From Aromatoleum sp. (lineage in GTDB: Bacteria; Pseudomonadota; Gammaproteobacteria; Burkholderiales; Casimicrobiaceae): a stretch of DNA of 5,010 nt. The stretch spans positions 1 to 5,010 of the forward strand of contig JAAFGU010000208.1 in NCBI GenBank assembly GCA_010365205.1, given 5' to 3'. The position numbers and the translations under genes were made by a program. How positions within the stretch are numbered: position 1 is the stretch's first letter; every line of letters begins with the position of its first letter. This document shows positions 1-4,979 of the stretch, piece after piece. Under the pieces are notes generated by a model. The model was not told the DNA's origin. It saw only the letters and a list, made by a program, of their open reading frames with translations, and did not search any database.

Positions 1-756
1 GCGCTCGACGTGCTCGTGTATGAAAAAGAATTGGGCGAACTCGGGGTTTGCCCGCGACACCGCGACGAACCACGGCGCCGTCAGGGCGAGATACAGCGCG
101 AGGCCGGAGACGAGATGAAGGCGGCGCCACACGGCGAGATCGCGCGTGAGCATCGTATAGGTGAGGAGCGCAGCGCAGGGCAACACCAGCCCGATCAATC
201 CCTTCGACAGCGTCGCGCCGGCCATCGCCGCCCAGACGAGCCACATCCACGCGCGCCGTTCGCCCGCCGGCGTCTCGTCGCGCTGGGCGACGACGAGCGC
301 GGCGAGGCCGAGGGTGAGAAAGAACGCGAGCCCCGAATCGAGCGTGATGATCTGGGCCAGGCCGGAATGCCAGAGCGTGCCGGCCAGCGCGAGCGCGCCG
401 AAAGTGCCGAGCAGAGGACCGCCGAGTGCCAGACCCGCGTAGCCGATGGCGGCGACGGCCAGAAGCCCCGCAAGCGCCGGCCAAAGGCGTGCGGCGGCCT
501 CGTTGATGCCGAAGACGCGGAACGCGGCGGCCGTCACCCAGTATTGAAGCGGCGGCTTCTCGAAATACTTGAGACCGTTCAGGCGCGGCGTGACCCAATC
601 GCCGGTCGTCACCATCTCGCGCGCGATTTCCGCGTACCGGCCCTCGTCGGGATGCGCCAGCCGCCGCATGTCGAGGTTGACGAACCAGATGAGCGCGATC
701 GCGGCGAATACCAGCCACAGCGCAGGGCGCGAGGGAAGGGCGGGGGCGGGCGGCAT
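1..756 (-). CDS. ArnT-like/PMT-family membrane glycosyltransferase (partial, 3' end outside window)
   Basis: The reverse strand from an ATG at 756 is open for 252 codons to the left edge, so only the N-terminal half is present. The protein resembles the ArnT family (GT83/PMT fold, glycosyltransferase family 39-like). These inner-membrane enzymes move a sugar from an undecaprenyl-phosphate carrier to a lipid or protein acceptor on the periplasmic side. A first membrane helix lies at about residues 13-28. It is followed by the periplasmic HPDEGRYAEIAREM segment (Asp37-Glu38, the conserved acidic pair) and YFEKPP (Lys67). LD at 139-140 carries a second conserved Asp, SKGLIGLVLP is at 184-193, and the APWF...FFFIHEHVER block is at about 227-252. 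All of these align by eye with E. coli ArnT. Several further hydrophobic helices lie between them. No Shine-Dalgarno is visible before the ATG; the upstream bases are pyrimidine-rich. The frame stays open further upstream and includes a TTG, but similarity starts just after this ATG. The donor and acceptor cannot be told, so I give no gene symbol. Confidence 0.93.
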   Translation of the reverse strand, partial: MPPAPALPSRPALWLVFAAIALIWFVNLDMRRLAHPDEGRYAEIAREMVTTGDWVTPRLNGLKYFEKPPLQYWVTAAAFRVFGINEAAARLWPALAGLLAVAAIGYAGLALGGPLLGTFGALALAGTLWHSGLAQIITLDSGLAFFLTLGLAALVVAQRDETPAGERRAWMWLVWAAMAGATLSKGLIGLVLPCAALLTYTMLTRDLAVWRRLHLVSGLALYLALTAPWFVAVSRANPEFAQFFFIHEHVER

Positions 757-846
757 GGGAAAGGGAGAGGGCGGCAATTCGCTTTCGGGCGCCGGTCGTC
801 GGGCGCCGGATTGCTCCGCGCCGTCGCAGGTCCCGCGGGAGCCGCG

Positions 847-852
847 ATTCTA
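847..852 (-). promoter_or_regulatory. Candidate -10 box for the minus-strand glycosyltransferase
   Basis: Read on the minus strand this is TAGAAT, five of six matches to TATAAT. It lies about 90 bases before the glycosyltransferase ATG, inside the 183-base divergent gap (757-939). No convincing -35 sits 16-18 bases upstream, so the call rests on the -10 alone. The implied untranslated leader would be roughly 84 bases. The rest of the gap is G+C-rich and shows nothing else I can name. Confidence 0.3.
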
Positions 853-900
853 CCGCGACGCCCGCGCATTGGCCGCCGGTGTCGCCTGACGCGTGCGTCG

Positions 901-928
901 TTCGTGTCGGGCGCGTGCGTGCTACGCT
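901..928 (+). promoter_or_regulatory. Candidate extended -10 promoter for the GNAT gene
   Basis: TGC followed by TACGCT (923-928) fits an extended -10 element (TGn + TAnnnT). TTCGTG at 901-906 is a weak -35 at 16-base spacing. The predicted transcript start (about 935) is only some 5 bases before the GNAT ATG at 940, which agrees with the lack of any Shine-Dalgarno and would make the message nearly leaderless. This is inferred from pattern only. Confidence 0.35.
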
Positions 929-939
929 CGCCTTCGCCC

Positions 940-1467
940 ATGTCCGCCAGCGTCGCCCAGACCGCTTCCCAGACCGCGATCGTCGCCGCCGTAGCGGCCG
1001 ACCTGCCGGCGGTCCAACGCCTTGCCGACGTGATCTGGCGCCGCCACTACCCCGGCATCATCAGCGAGGCGCAGATCGACTACATGCTGGCGCGCGGCTA
1101 CGCCGTCGACGCACTCGAGCGATACCTGACAGGCGAAGGCGCGGGGCTGCTGCTGGCGACCGACGGCGGCGTCGCGGTCGGCTTCGCCGCGTATATGCCT
1201 GCCGCGGAGCCCGCGACGATGCGCCTCGACAAGCTGTACGTGCTGCAGGAGCATCACGGCCGCGGGTTCGGACGCCGCCTGATCGACGCGGTCGCGGCGG
1301 CGGCGCGTGCCCAGCGCTGCACGACCTGCATCCTCAGCGTCAACAAGCAAAATGCGAACTCGATTCGCGCATACGAACGTTGCGGCTTCGCGATTCGCGA
1401 GGCGGTCGTCGTCGACATCGGTGGCGGGCACATGATGGACGATTACGTGATGGCGCGGGCCGTTTGA
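940..1467 (+). CDS. GNAT-family N-acetyltransferase
   Basis: This 175-residue cytoplasmic protein belongs to the GCN5-related N-acetyltransferases, which transfer an acyl group from acyl-CoA to an amine. The CoA-binding motif A is at about residues 96-112 (LDKLYVLQEHHGRGFG). It fits the family's R/Q-x-x-G-x-G/A pattern, with His106 in the usual R/Q place. The motif B signature NANSIRAYERCGF (138-150) and the C-terminal GHMMDDYVMAR are also typical. The length is normal for a single GNAT domain. I chose the ATG at 940 because GNAT similarity begins about 12 residues later. The same frame stays open far upstream, but that part runs antisense to the glycosyltransferase and is not protein-like. 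An in-frame GTG at 919 is an alternative start. No ribosome binding site is visible. The gene is divergent from the glycosyltransferase and 180 bases before cysS. The substrate cannot be predicted; small-molecule or protein N-termini are both possible. Confidence 0.92.
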   Translation: MSASVAQTASQTAIVAAVAADLPAVQRLADVIWRRHYPGIISEAQIDYMLARGYAVDALERYLTGEGAGLLLATDGGVAVGFAAYMPAAEPATMRLDKLYVLQEHHGRGFGRRLIDAVAAAARAQRCTTCILSVNKQNANSIRAYERCGFAIREAVVVDIGGGHMMDDYVMARAV

Positions 1468-1469
1468 CC

Positions 1470-1498
1470 TTGCCGCCTCCGGTGCGATTCGCTAGGAT
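1470..1498 (+). promoter_or_regulatory. Candidate sigma70-type promoter for the cysS leader
   Basis: TTGCCG (1470-1475) and TAGGAT (1493-1498) are each close to the -35 and -10 consensus and are separated by exactly 17 bases. The pair begins 3 bases after the GNAT stop codon. The expected start point is about 1505, which is the A of a short reading frame. The TAGGAT overlaps an AGGA that could instead act as a Shine-Dalgarno if transcription came from further upstream; it cannot do both on one transcript. Confidence 0.5.
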
Positions 1499-1504
1499 GA
1501 GGGC

Positions 1505-1576
1505 ATGACATACGGCGTCTTGCACCGTCGCTGTGGACCGCTCTGGCGGCGCGTGCCCGCAAGGGCAGGACGGTAA
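1505..1576 (+). CDS. Candidate 23-residue leader peptide with one Cys codon, upstream of cysS
   Basis: An ATG at 1505 opens a 23-codon frame ending in TAA at 1574-1576, reading MTYGVLHRRCGPLWRR then VPARAGR. Codon 10 is the only cysteine codon and is TGT (1532-1534). The other cysteine codons I can read in the window (five in cysS, three each in the GNAT and fumarylacetoacetase-family genes) are TGC. The frame ends 71 bases before cysS, and an intrinsic terminator lies between. AGGA at 1494-1497 has good spacing to the ATG if the transcript begins upstream. If the promoter at 1470-1498 is used, translation would start on a leaderless ATG. By analogy with amino-acid attenuators such as pheST, I infer a regulatory leader whose translation senses Cys-tRNA. 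A single Cys codon is a modest signal, so a chance short frame remains possible. Confidence 0.4.
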   Translation: MTYGVLHRRCGPLWRRVPARAGR

Positions 1577-1600
1577 CCGTCGGGAGACGGCCGAACCCGA

Positions 1601-1629
1601 GCCGCCAGCCGTCGCTGGCGGTTTTTTTT
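1601..1629 (+). terminator. Intrinsic terminator immediately upstream of cysS
   Basis: CCGCCAGC (1602-1609) and GCTGGCGG (1614-1621) form a perfect 8-base-pair stem with a four-base loop. An uninterrupted run of eight T (1622-1629) follows, and the stem can extend by G-T and A-T pairs into the tract. This is a classical Rho-independent terminator on the plus strand. It ends 18 bases before the cysS ATG, too close for a conventional promoter between them, so cysS transcription must pass through it. It could also simply end transcripts from the GNAT gene, but cysS would then lack a promoter. Confidence 0.85.
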
Positions 1630-1647
1630 GCGGCCCCGGGATATTCG

Positions 1648-3069
1648 ATGGCGAACCCGCTCTCGCTCTACGACAACTACACGCGCACACAGCGCCCGTT
1701 CGAGCCGATTCGTCCCGGCGCCGAGGTCGGTCTGTACACCTGCGGACCCACCGTCTACGACTACCAGCACATCGGCAACTACCGGACGTTCATGTTCGAG
1801 GACGTCTTGAAGCGCGTCCTCGTGTGGAACGGTTACCGCGTCCGGCACGTGATGAACATCACCGATGTCGGGCATCTGACCTCGGACGCGGACACCGGCG
1901 AGGACAAGATGGAAACGGGTGCCCGCCGCACCGGGAAGACGGCGTGGGAGATCGCGCAGCTGTACACCGACGCGTTCGTCGCCGATCTCGCGCTGCTCGC
2001 GATTCTCGACCCGGCGGTGCTGTGCCGGGCGACCGACCACATCAGCGAGCAGATCGCATTCATAGCCGATATCGAAAAGAACGGTTACACCTACCGGACC
2101 GCCGACGGCATCTACTTCGATACGGCGAAGCAGGCCGACTACGGCTACCTCGCGCGGCTCGACATCGAGGGACTCGAGGGCGGCAAGCGCGTGGACCTCG
2201 GCGAAAAGCGGAGCCCGACCGATTTCGCGCTGTGGAAATTCTCCGCGCCCGGCGAGAAGAGGCAGATGGAATGGGAGAGCCCGTGGGGCACCGGATTTCC
2301 CGGCTGGCACATCGAGTGCTCGGCGATGGCGCAGCAGTACCTGGGCGACTACTTCGACATTCACTGCGGCGGCGAGGACCACCTCCCGGTCCATCACACC
2401 AACGAAATCGCGCAGACCGAGGCGCGCGTCGGCACCCGGCTGGCGAACTTCTGGTTGCACGGCTATTTCCTTCTGTTGAACGACGCGAAGATGGCGAAGT
2501 CGGCGGGCGAATTCCTCCGAGTCGCCTCGCTGGTCGACCGCGGCTACGACCCGCTGGCCTACCGGTATCTGTGCCTGACCGCGCACTATCGCGGCCAGTT
2601 GAATTTCACCTGGGACGCGCTCGATGCGGCGGCGACGGCGCTCGACCGGATGCGCCACGGCATGCACGCGCTGCGCGAAGCCGGCACGGCCGCTGCTGAC
2701 ACGACGCTGGTCGCGCGCTTTACCGACCAGATCAACGACGACCTTAACCTGCCGCGTGCGCTCGCCGTCGCGTGGGAAACGCTGCGGGGCGATCTGCCGC
2801 CGGCCGTCAAGCGGGCCACGCTTGTGCGCTTCGACGAAGTGTTCGGTCTGGGCCTCGGTACGTGGCGGCCCAAACTGGAAGATGTGCCGGAGTCCGTACG
2901 GACCCTTGCCGATGCGCGGGCGGCGGCACGGAAGGCGAAGCAATGGGTCGAAGCCGACCGGCTCCGCGCCGAGCTCGCGGCGGCCGGCTGGGAGATGGAA
3001 GACCGCGCCGGCGGCTACGCGCTGAAGAAACGGACGCAGGATCGCGCGCAGGGTCGCGCGCGGGATTGA
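1648..3069 (+). CDS. cysS: Cysteinyl-tRNA synthetase (cysteine--tRNA ligase)
   Basis: This class I synthetase joins cysteine to tRNA-Cys using ATP in the cytoplasm. Its 473 residues match the usual length. The N-terminal Rossmann domain has TCGPTVYDYQ (31-40) and the HIGH box as HIGN (41-44). The expected zinc ligands are Cys32, Cys224 (HIECSAM), His249 and Glu253 (VHHTNEIAQ). The KMSKS loop is KMAKS (281-285). The helical DALR-type anticodon region runs from about 320. The C-terminus contains the common AxxxRxxKxWxxADRLRxxL pattern and ends in a short basic tail (461-473). The ATG at 1648 is right because family similarity starts at residue 5; the Shine-Dalgarno is weak (GGGA at 1638-1641). 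The NITDVGHLTSDADTGEDKME stretch, HIGN and KMAKS resemble a CysS branch different from the E. coli type, so this copy may have been acquired laterally. It is preceded by a likely attenuator and followed after 17 bases by the fumarylacetoacetase-family gene. Confidence 0.98.
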   Translation: MANPLSLYDNYTRTQRPFEPIRPGAEVGLYTCGPTVYDYQHIGNYRTFMFEDVLKRVLVWNGYRVRHVMNITDVGHLTSDADTGEDKMETGARRTGKTAWEIAQLYTDAFVADLALLAILDPAVLCRATDHISEQIAFIADIEKNGYTYRTADGIYFDTAKQADYGYLARLDIEGLEGGKRVDLGEKRSPTDFALWKFSAPGEKRQMEWESPWGTGFPGWHIECSAMAQQYLGDYFDIHCGGEDHLPVHHTNEIAQTEARVGTRLANFWLHGYFLLLNDAKMAKSAGEFLRVASLVDRGYDPLAYRYLCLTAHYRGQLNFTWDALDAAATALDRMRHGMHALREAGTAAADTTLVARFTDQINDDLNLPRALAVAWETLRGDLPPAVKRATLVRFDEVFGLGLGTWRPKLEDVPESVRTLADARAAARKAKQWVEADRLRAELAAAGWEMEDRAGGYALKKRTQDRAQGRARD

Positions 3070-3074
3070 GCATT

Positions 3075-3081
3075 GAGGGAG
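3075..3081 (+). promoter_or_regulatory. Strong ribosome binding site fixing the start of the FAH-family gene
   Basis: GAGGGAG lies 5 bases before the ATG at 3087. This settles the start, because the same frame stays open far upstream through the end of cysS. Confidence 0.8.
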
Positions 3082-3086
3082 CCGCG

Positions 3087-4100
3087 ATGAAACTCGCCAC
3101 TCTGAAAAACGGAACGCGTGACGGCCGGCTCGTCGTCGTTTCGCGCGATTTGGCACAGTGCGTAGAGGTGCCCGAGATCGCGCGGACCCTGCAGGCAGCG
3201 CTCGACGCTTGGGAGACGACGTCGCCGTCGCTCGACGCAATCGCCGTCGAGCTCAACGCCGGCCGGATGCCGGATGCGACGCCGTTCGATCCGAAGGCCG
3301 CGATGGCGCCGCTGCCCCGCGCGTACCAGTGGGCGGACGGATCCGCCTACGTCAATCATGTCGAACTGGTGCGCAAGGCGCGCGGCGCGACCATGCCGCC
3401 CGAGTTCTGGACCGATCCGCTGATGTACCAGGGCGCGTCCGACCACATGCTCGGCGCCTGCGAGGACATCGAAGTCGCCGACGAAGCCTGGGGCATCGAT
3501 TTCGAGGCCGAGGTCGCCGTGGTGACCGGCGACGTGCCGATGGGTACCCGTGCCGCAGACGCGGGCCGCCACATTCGATTGCTGATGCTGGTCAACGACG
3601 TCAGCCTGCGCGGTCTCATTGCGGCGGAACTGGCGAAGGGCTTCGGCTTCTTCCAGTCGAAGCCGGCCAGCGCGTTCTCGCCGGTGGCAGCGACGCCCGA
3701 CGAACTCGGCGGCGCATGGCGCGACGGCAAGCTTCACCTGCCGCTCATATCGCATCTGAACGGCGTGCTGTTCGGCCGTCCGAACGCCGGGGTCGACATG
3801 ACCTTCGACTTCGCGACGCTGATCGACCACGCCGCCCGTACGCGGCAGCTCGAGGCCGGCAGCATCGTCGGCTCGGGCACCGTGTCGAACCGGGAAGACG
3901 GCGGACCGGGCCGGGCGGCCGCAGAAGGCGGCGTCGGCTACTCGTGCATCGCCGAGCAGCGCACCGTCGAGACGATCCTGACCGGCAAGGCGACGACGCC
4001 GTTCATGCGTTTCGGCGACCGCGTCCGGATCGAGATGTTCGACGCCGAGGGTCGCTCGGTATTCGGCGCCATCGACCAGACGGTCCGTTCGACCGCCTGA
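3087..4100 (+). CDS. Fumarylacetoacetate hydrolase (FAH) family protein
   Basis: The 337-residue cytoplasmic protein has a short N-terminal domain (about 1-80) like the FAH N-terminal domain 2, followed by the FAH catalytic domain (about 85-333). Members are divalent-metal enzymes that hydrolyse, decarboxylate or isomerise beta-diketo or 2-keto acids, often in aromatic breakdown. Metal and catalytic features are visible. FWTDPLMYQGASDH contains Asp110 and His120, and DFEAE (138-142) supplies Glu140 and Glu142. Asp171 is in VNDVSL, Lys192 in FFQSKPASAF, and GSGTVSN is at 262-268. This is the usual ligand and active-site set of the family. The start is supported by a strong ribosome binding site. 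The gene follows cysS by 17 bases and is probably co-transcribed, although the link in function is not obvious. No other catabolic gene is in view, so the exact substrate is unknown; true fumarylacetoacetase is only one option. No convincing intrinsic terminator follows. Confidence 0.95.
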   Translation: MKLATLKNGTRDGRLVVVSRDLAQCVEVPEIARTLQAALDAWETTSPSLDAIAVELNAGRMPDATPFDPKAAMAPLPRAYQWADGSAYVNHVELVRKARGATMPPEFWTDPLMYQGASDHMLGACEDIEVADEAWGIDFEAEVAVVTGDVPMGTRAADAGRHIRLLMLVNDVSLRGLIAAELAKGFGFFQSKPASAFSPVAATPDELGGAWRDGKLHLPLISHLNGVLFGRPNAGVDMTFDFATLIDHAARTRQLEAGSIVGSGTVSNREDGGPGRAAAEGGVGYSCIAEQRTVETILTGKATTPFMRFGDRVRIEMFDAEGRSVFGAIDQTVRSTA

Positions 4101-4138
4101 TCCGGGGCGCCCGGTCTCGCCGGTCGACGCTTCCCCTT

Positions 4139-4313
4139 CGGTCTTTCGCGCCCCGCCGATGGCGCTCGCCCGCTTCGTCGCCTCATCGGTGCCTTTGCGC
4201 CGCGTTTCGCCGGCTTCGTCGCCTGGGTCTTGAGCGCGCAGGGGCGCTTGCCCAGGATGCCGCCTGAGACGACCGGCCACCGATTCGGGGTCCCGAAAAA
4301 TCCTGAATCCGGA
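4139..4313 (+). repeat. Dispersed imperfect direct repeat, copy 1
   Basis: This copy matches the segment near 4772-5006. The ungapped core (4191-4258 against 4857-4924, offset 666) agrees at about 55 of 68 positions by hand count. It includes the exact 17-base TTCGCCGGCTTCGTCGC and the shared words GTCTTGAGCG and GCCCAGGAT. Similarity extends upstream (from CGGTC at 4139) and downstream (GCCACCG at 4276, GAATCCGGA at 4305-4313) with small indels, so the outer limits are approximate. Read on the minus strand, both copies encode a related peptide string, LKT-x-ATKPA-x-RGAKA. The repeat fills most of the 271-base gap between the FAH-family gene and the small membrane protein gene. Confidence 0.75.
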
Positions 4314-4357
4314 TCGTCCCGCCGCTGCATCCAACGGCCGAGCAGTCAGAAATTGAC

Positions 4358-4366
4358 AGAGGAGAG
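4358..4366 (+). promoter_or_regulatory. Ribosome binding site for the small membrane-protein gene
   Basis: AGAGGAGAG includes GGAG (4361-4364) with 7 bases to the ATG at 4372. It is a strong Shine-Dalgarno and the best evidence that this short frame is translated. Confidence 0.8.
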
Positions 4367-4371
4367 AGACC

Positions 4372-4638
4372 ATGAATCGCTATGAACAAACGATGTACCG
4401 CCCGGCTTTCGGCATCGCCGCCGTCGCGATGACGGCCAGCGTGATCGGCCTCACCGTCGTCGCCCCGGCCAGGATGGAAGCCGCGGGACTGCAGCAGCCG
4501 ACGGTTGCGACGGCCGTGCGGACACCGATCGAGACGGCCGTCAGCCCCGCGCGCATCGATGTGATCACCCTGCGCGAACAGACGGCCGGATTCGAGCCGG
4601 TGCGCTACGTGCTCCCGGCGCGCAAGCAGGCGGGTTGA
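4372..4638 (+). CDS. Small uncharacterised protein with one N-terminal membrane segment
   Basis: This gene encodes 88 residues. I do not recognise a named family. After a short start (MNRYEQTMYRPA) there is one hydrophobic segment at about residues 13-31 (FGIAAVAMTASVIGLTVV), then a small-residue stretch (APARMEAAGLQQ), and a mostly polar C-terminal half ending FEPVRYVLPARKQAG. This suggests either a single-pass inner-membrane protein with a periplasmic tail or an exported protein. The Ala-Pro-Ala-rich stretch could hold a signal peptidase site, but none is clear. There is no cysteine and therefore no lipobox. Codon use is G/C-ending like its neighbours, and a strong ribosome binding site lies upstream, so I consider it a real gene. 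It stands alone between two copies of a dispersed repeat, about 270 bases after the FAH-family gene, so it is probably transcribed separately. No good promoter is visible. The function is unknown. Confidence 0.75.
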   Translation: MNRYEQTMYRPAFGIAAVAMTASVIGLTVVAPARMEAAGLQQPTVATAVRTPIETAVSPARIDVITLREQTAGFEPVRYVLPARKQAG

Positions 4639-4791
4639 TTGAATCCGGGGGTAACCGGGCGCAGCTAAACGTGGCCGAGCGTCATTGAACCTAAGTGAGC
4701 GTTGCTTTTTTCCCGCGGTCGCCCGGCTCCCCCACGGCCTGCGACTGCAGAAGGGTCGGGCGTCAAGCGCTCGGTCCTTCGCCTTTTCTCC

Positions 4792-4838
4792 CGCGCCGAT
4801 TCGCGCGAACGATCCATGGACGCGTCGCAATCGGCGCG
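4792..4838. repeat. 10-base perfect inverted repeat inside repeat copy 2
   Basis: CGCGCCGATT (4792-4801) and AATCGGCGCG (4829-4838) are exact reverse complements with a 27-base spacer. The spacer starts within the palindrome TTCGCGCGAA (4800-4809) and also contains TCCATGGA (4813-4820). It lies in sequence that copy 1 lacks. Confidence 0.55.
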
Positions 4839-4959
4839 AACGTTTCGTCGCCGGCCGCCTTGGCGCCTCGATTCGCCGGCTTCGTCGCGTGTGTCTTGAG
4901 CGTGTCATCGCGATAGCCCAGGATCCGATCCAACAACAACGCAGGCGCGGACGCAGCCA

Positions 4960-4979
4960 CCGGATTCAACCGAATCCGG
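4960..4979. repeat. Perfect 8-base-pair hairpin in the tail of repeat copy 2
   Basis: CCGGATTC (4960-4967) and GAATCCGG (4972-4979) pair around the loop AACC. No T-run follows on either strand, so it is not a typical terminator. The word GAATCCGGA recurs at 4998-5006 and in copy 1 at 4305-4313. Copy 1 has a weaker hairpin (TTCGG/CCGAA, 4284-4288/4293-4297) at the matching place, so the structure seems to be part of the repeat. Confidence 0.6.

Larger units (their letters stand above)
1505..1629 (+). promoter_or_regulatory. Structured cysS leader RNA, putative transcription attenuator
   Basis: Several short pairings are exact. CCGC/GCGG (1538-1541/1546-1549) has a TCTG loop just after the Cys codon. 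TGCCC/GGGCA (1554-1558/1563-1567) has a GCAA tetraloop. GACGG/CCGTC (1569-1573/1577-1581) has the TAA stop codon as its loop, and competes with CCGTC/GACGG (1577-1581/1586-1590), which has a GGGA loop. The key long-range pairing is CTGGCGGC (1543-1550) with GCCGCCAG (1601-1608). It covers the 5' arm of the terminator and would act as an antiterminator. A ribosome held at codon 10 would cover the CCGC arm and free most of 1543-1550. With steady translation the local hairpins and the terminator would form. The pairings are seen directly; the regulatory logic is inferred. A stable small RNA ending at the terminator is the main alternative. Confidence 0.5.

Noticed and set aside
10..939. Long plus-strand open frame joined upstream of the GNAT domain, which would give a 485-residue protein
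   Set aside because: This part is antisense to the glycosyltransferase, is extremely rich in Arg/Gly/Glu/Ala, and shows no domain. It is open because the DNA is G+C-rich. GNAT similarity begins only after 940.
1464..1469. TTGACC overlapping the GNAT stop codon as the -35 for TAGGAT
   Set aside because: The spacing would be 23 bases. TTGCCG at 1470-1475 gives exactly 17 and is the better partner.
1505..1647. T-box riboswitch or SRP RNA in the cysS leader
   Set aside because: I see no T-box antiterminator core (UGG-containing bulge with the conserved flanks) and no SRP GGAAGGAAGCA-type apical loop.
1492..3240. 582-codon minus-strand open frame across cysS
   Set aside because: It is a shadow of cysS: low-complexity Arg/Val/Gly composition, no recognisable domain and no ribosome binding site.
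4102..4114. Hairpin CCGGG-GCG-CCCGG after the FAH-family stop codon as a terminator
   Set aside because: The 5-base-pair stem with a 3-base loop has no T-run after it. Such hairpins are common by chance in G+C-rich DNA.
4353..4358. Perfect TTGACA (-35 consensus) before the small membrane-protein gene
   Set aside because: No -10 lies 16-18 bases downstream. The nearest, TATGAA at 4381-4386, is 22 bases away and inside the coding region. It is probably chance next to the ribosome binding site.
3015..4373. 452-codon minus-strand open frame across the FAH-family gene
   Set aside because: It is antisense to a clearly recognised gene and has the Arg-rich, domain-free composition expected from G+C-driven open frames.
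4693..4711. Possible terminator after the small gene (AAGTGAGC, then GCTTTTTT)
   Set aside because: Only three Watson-Crick pairs close the loop. The rest needs G-T pairs and a T-T mismatch, and the T-run is consumed in the stem.
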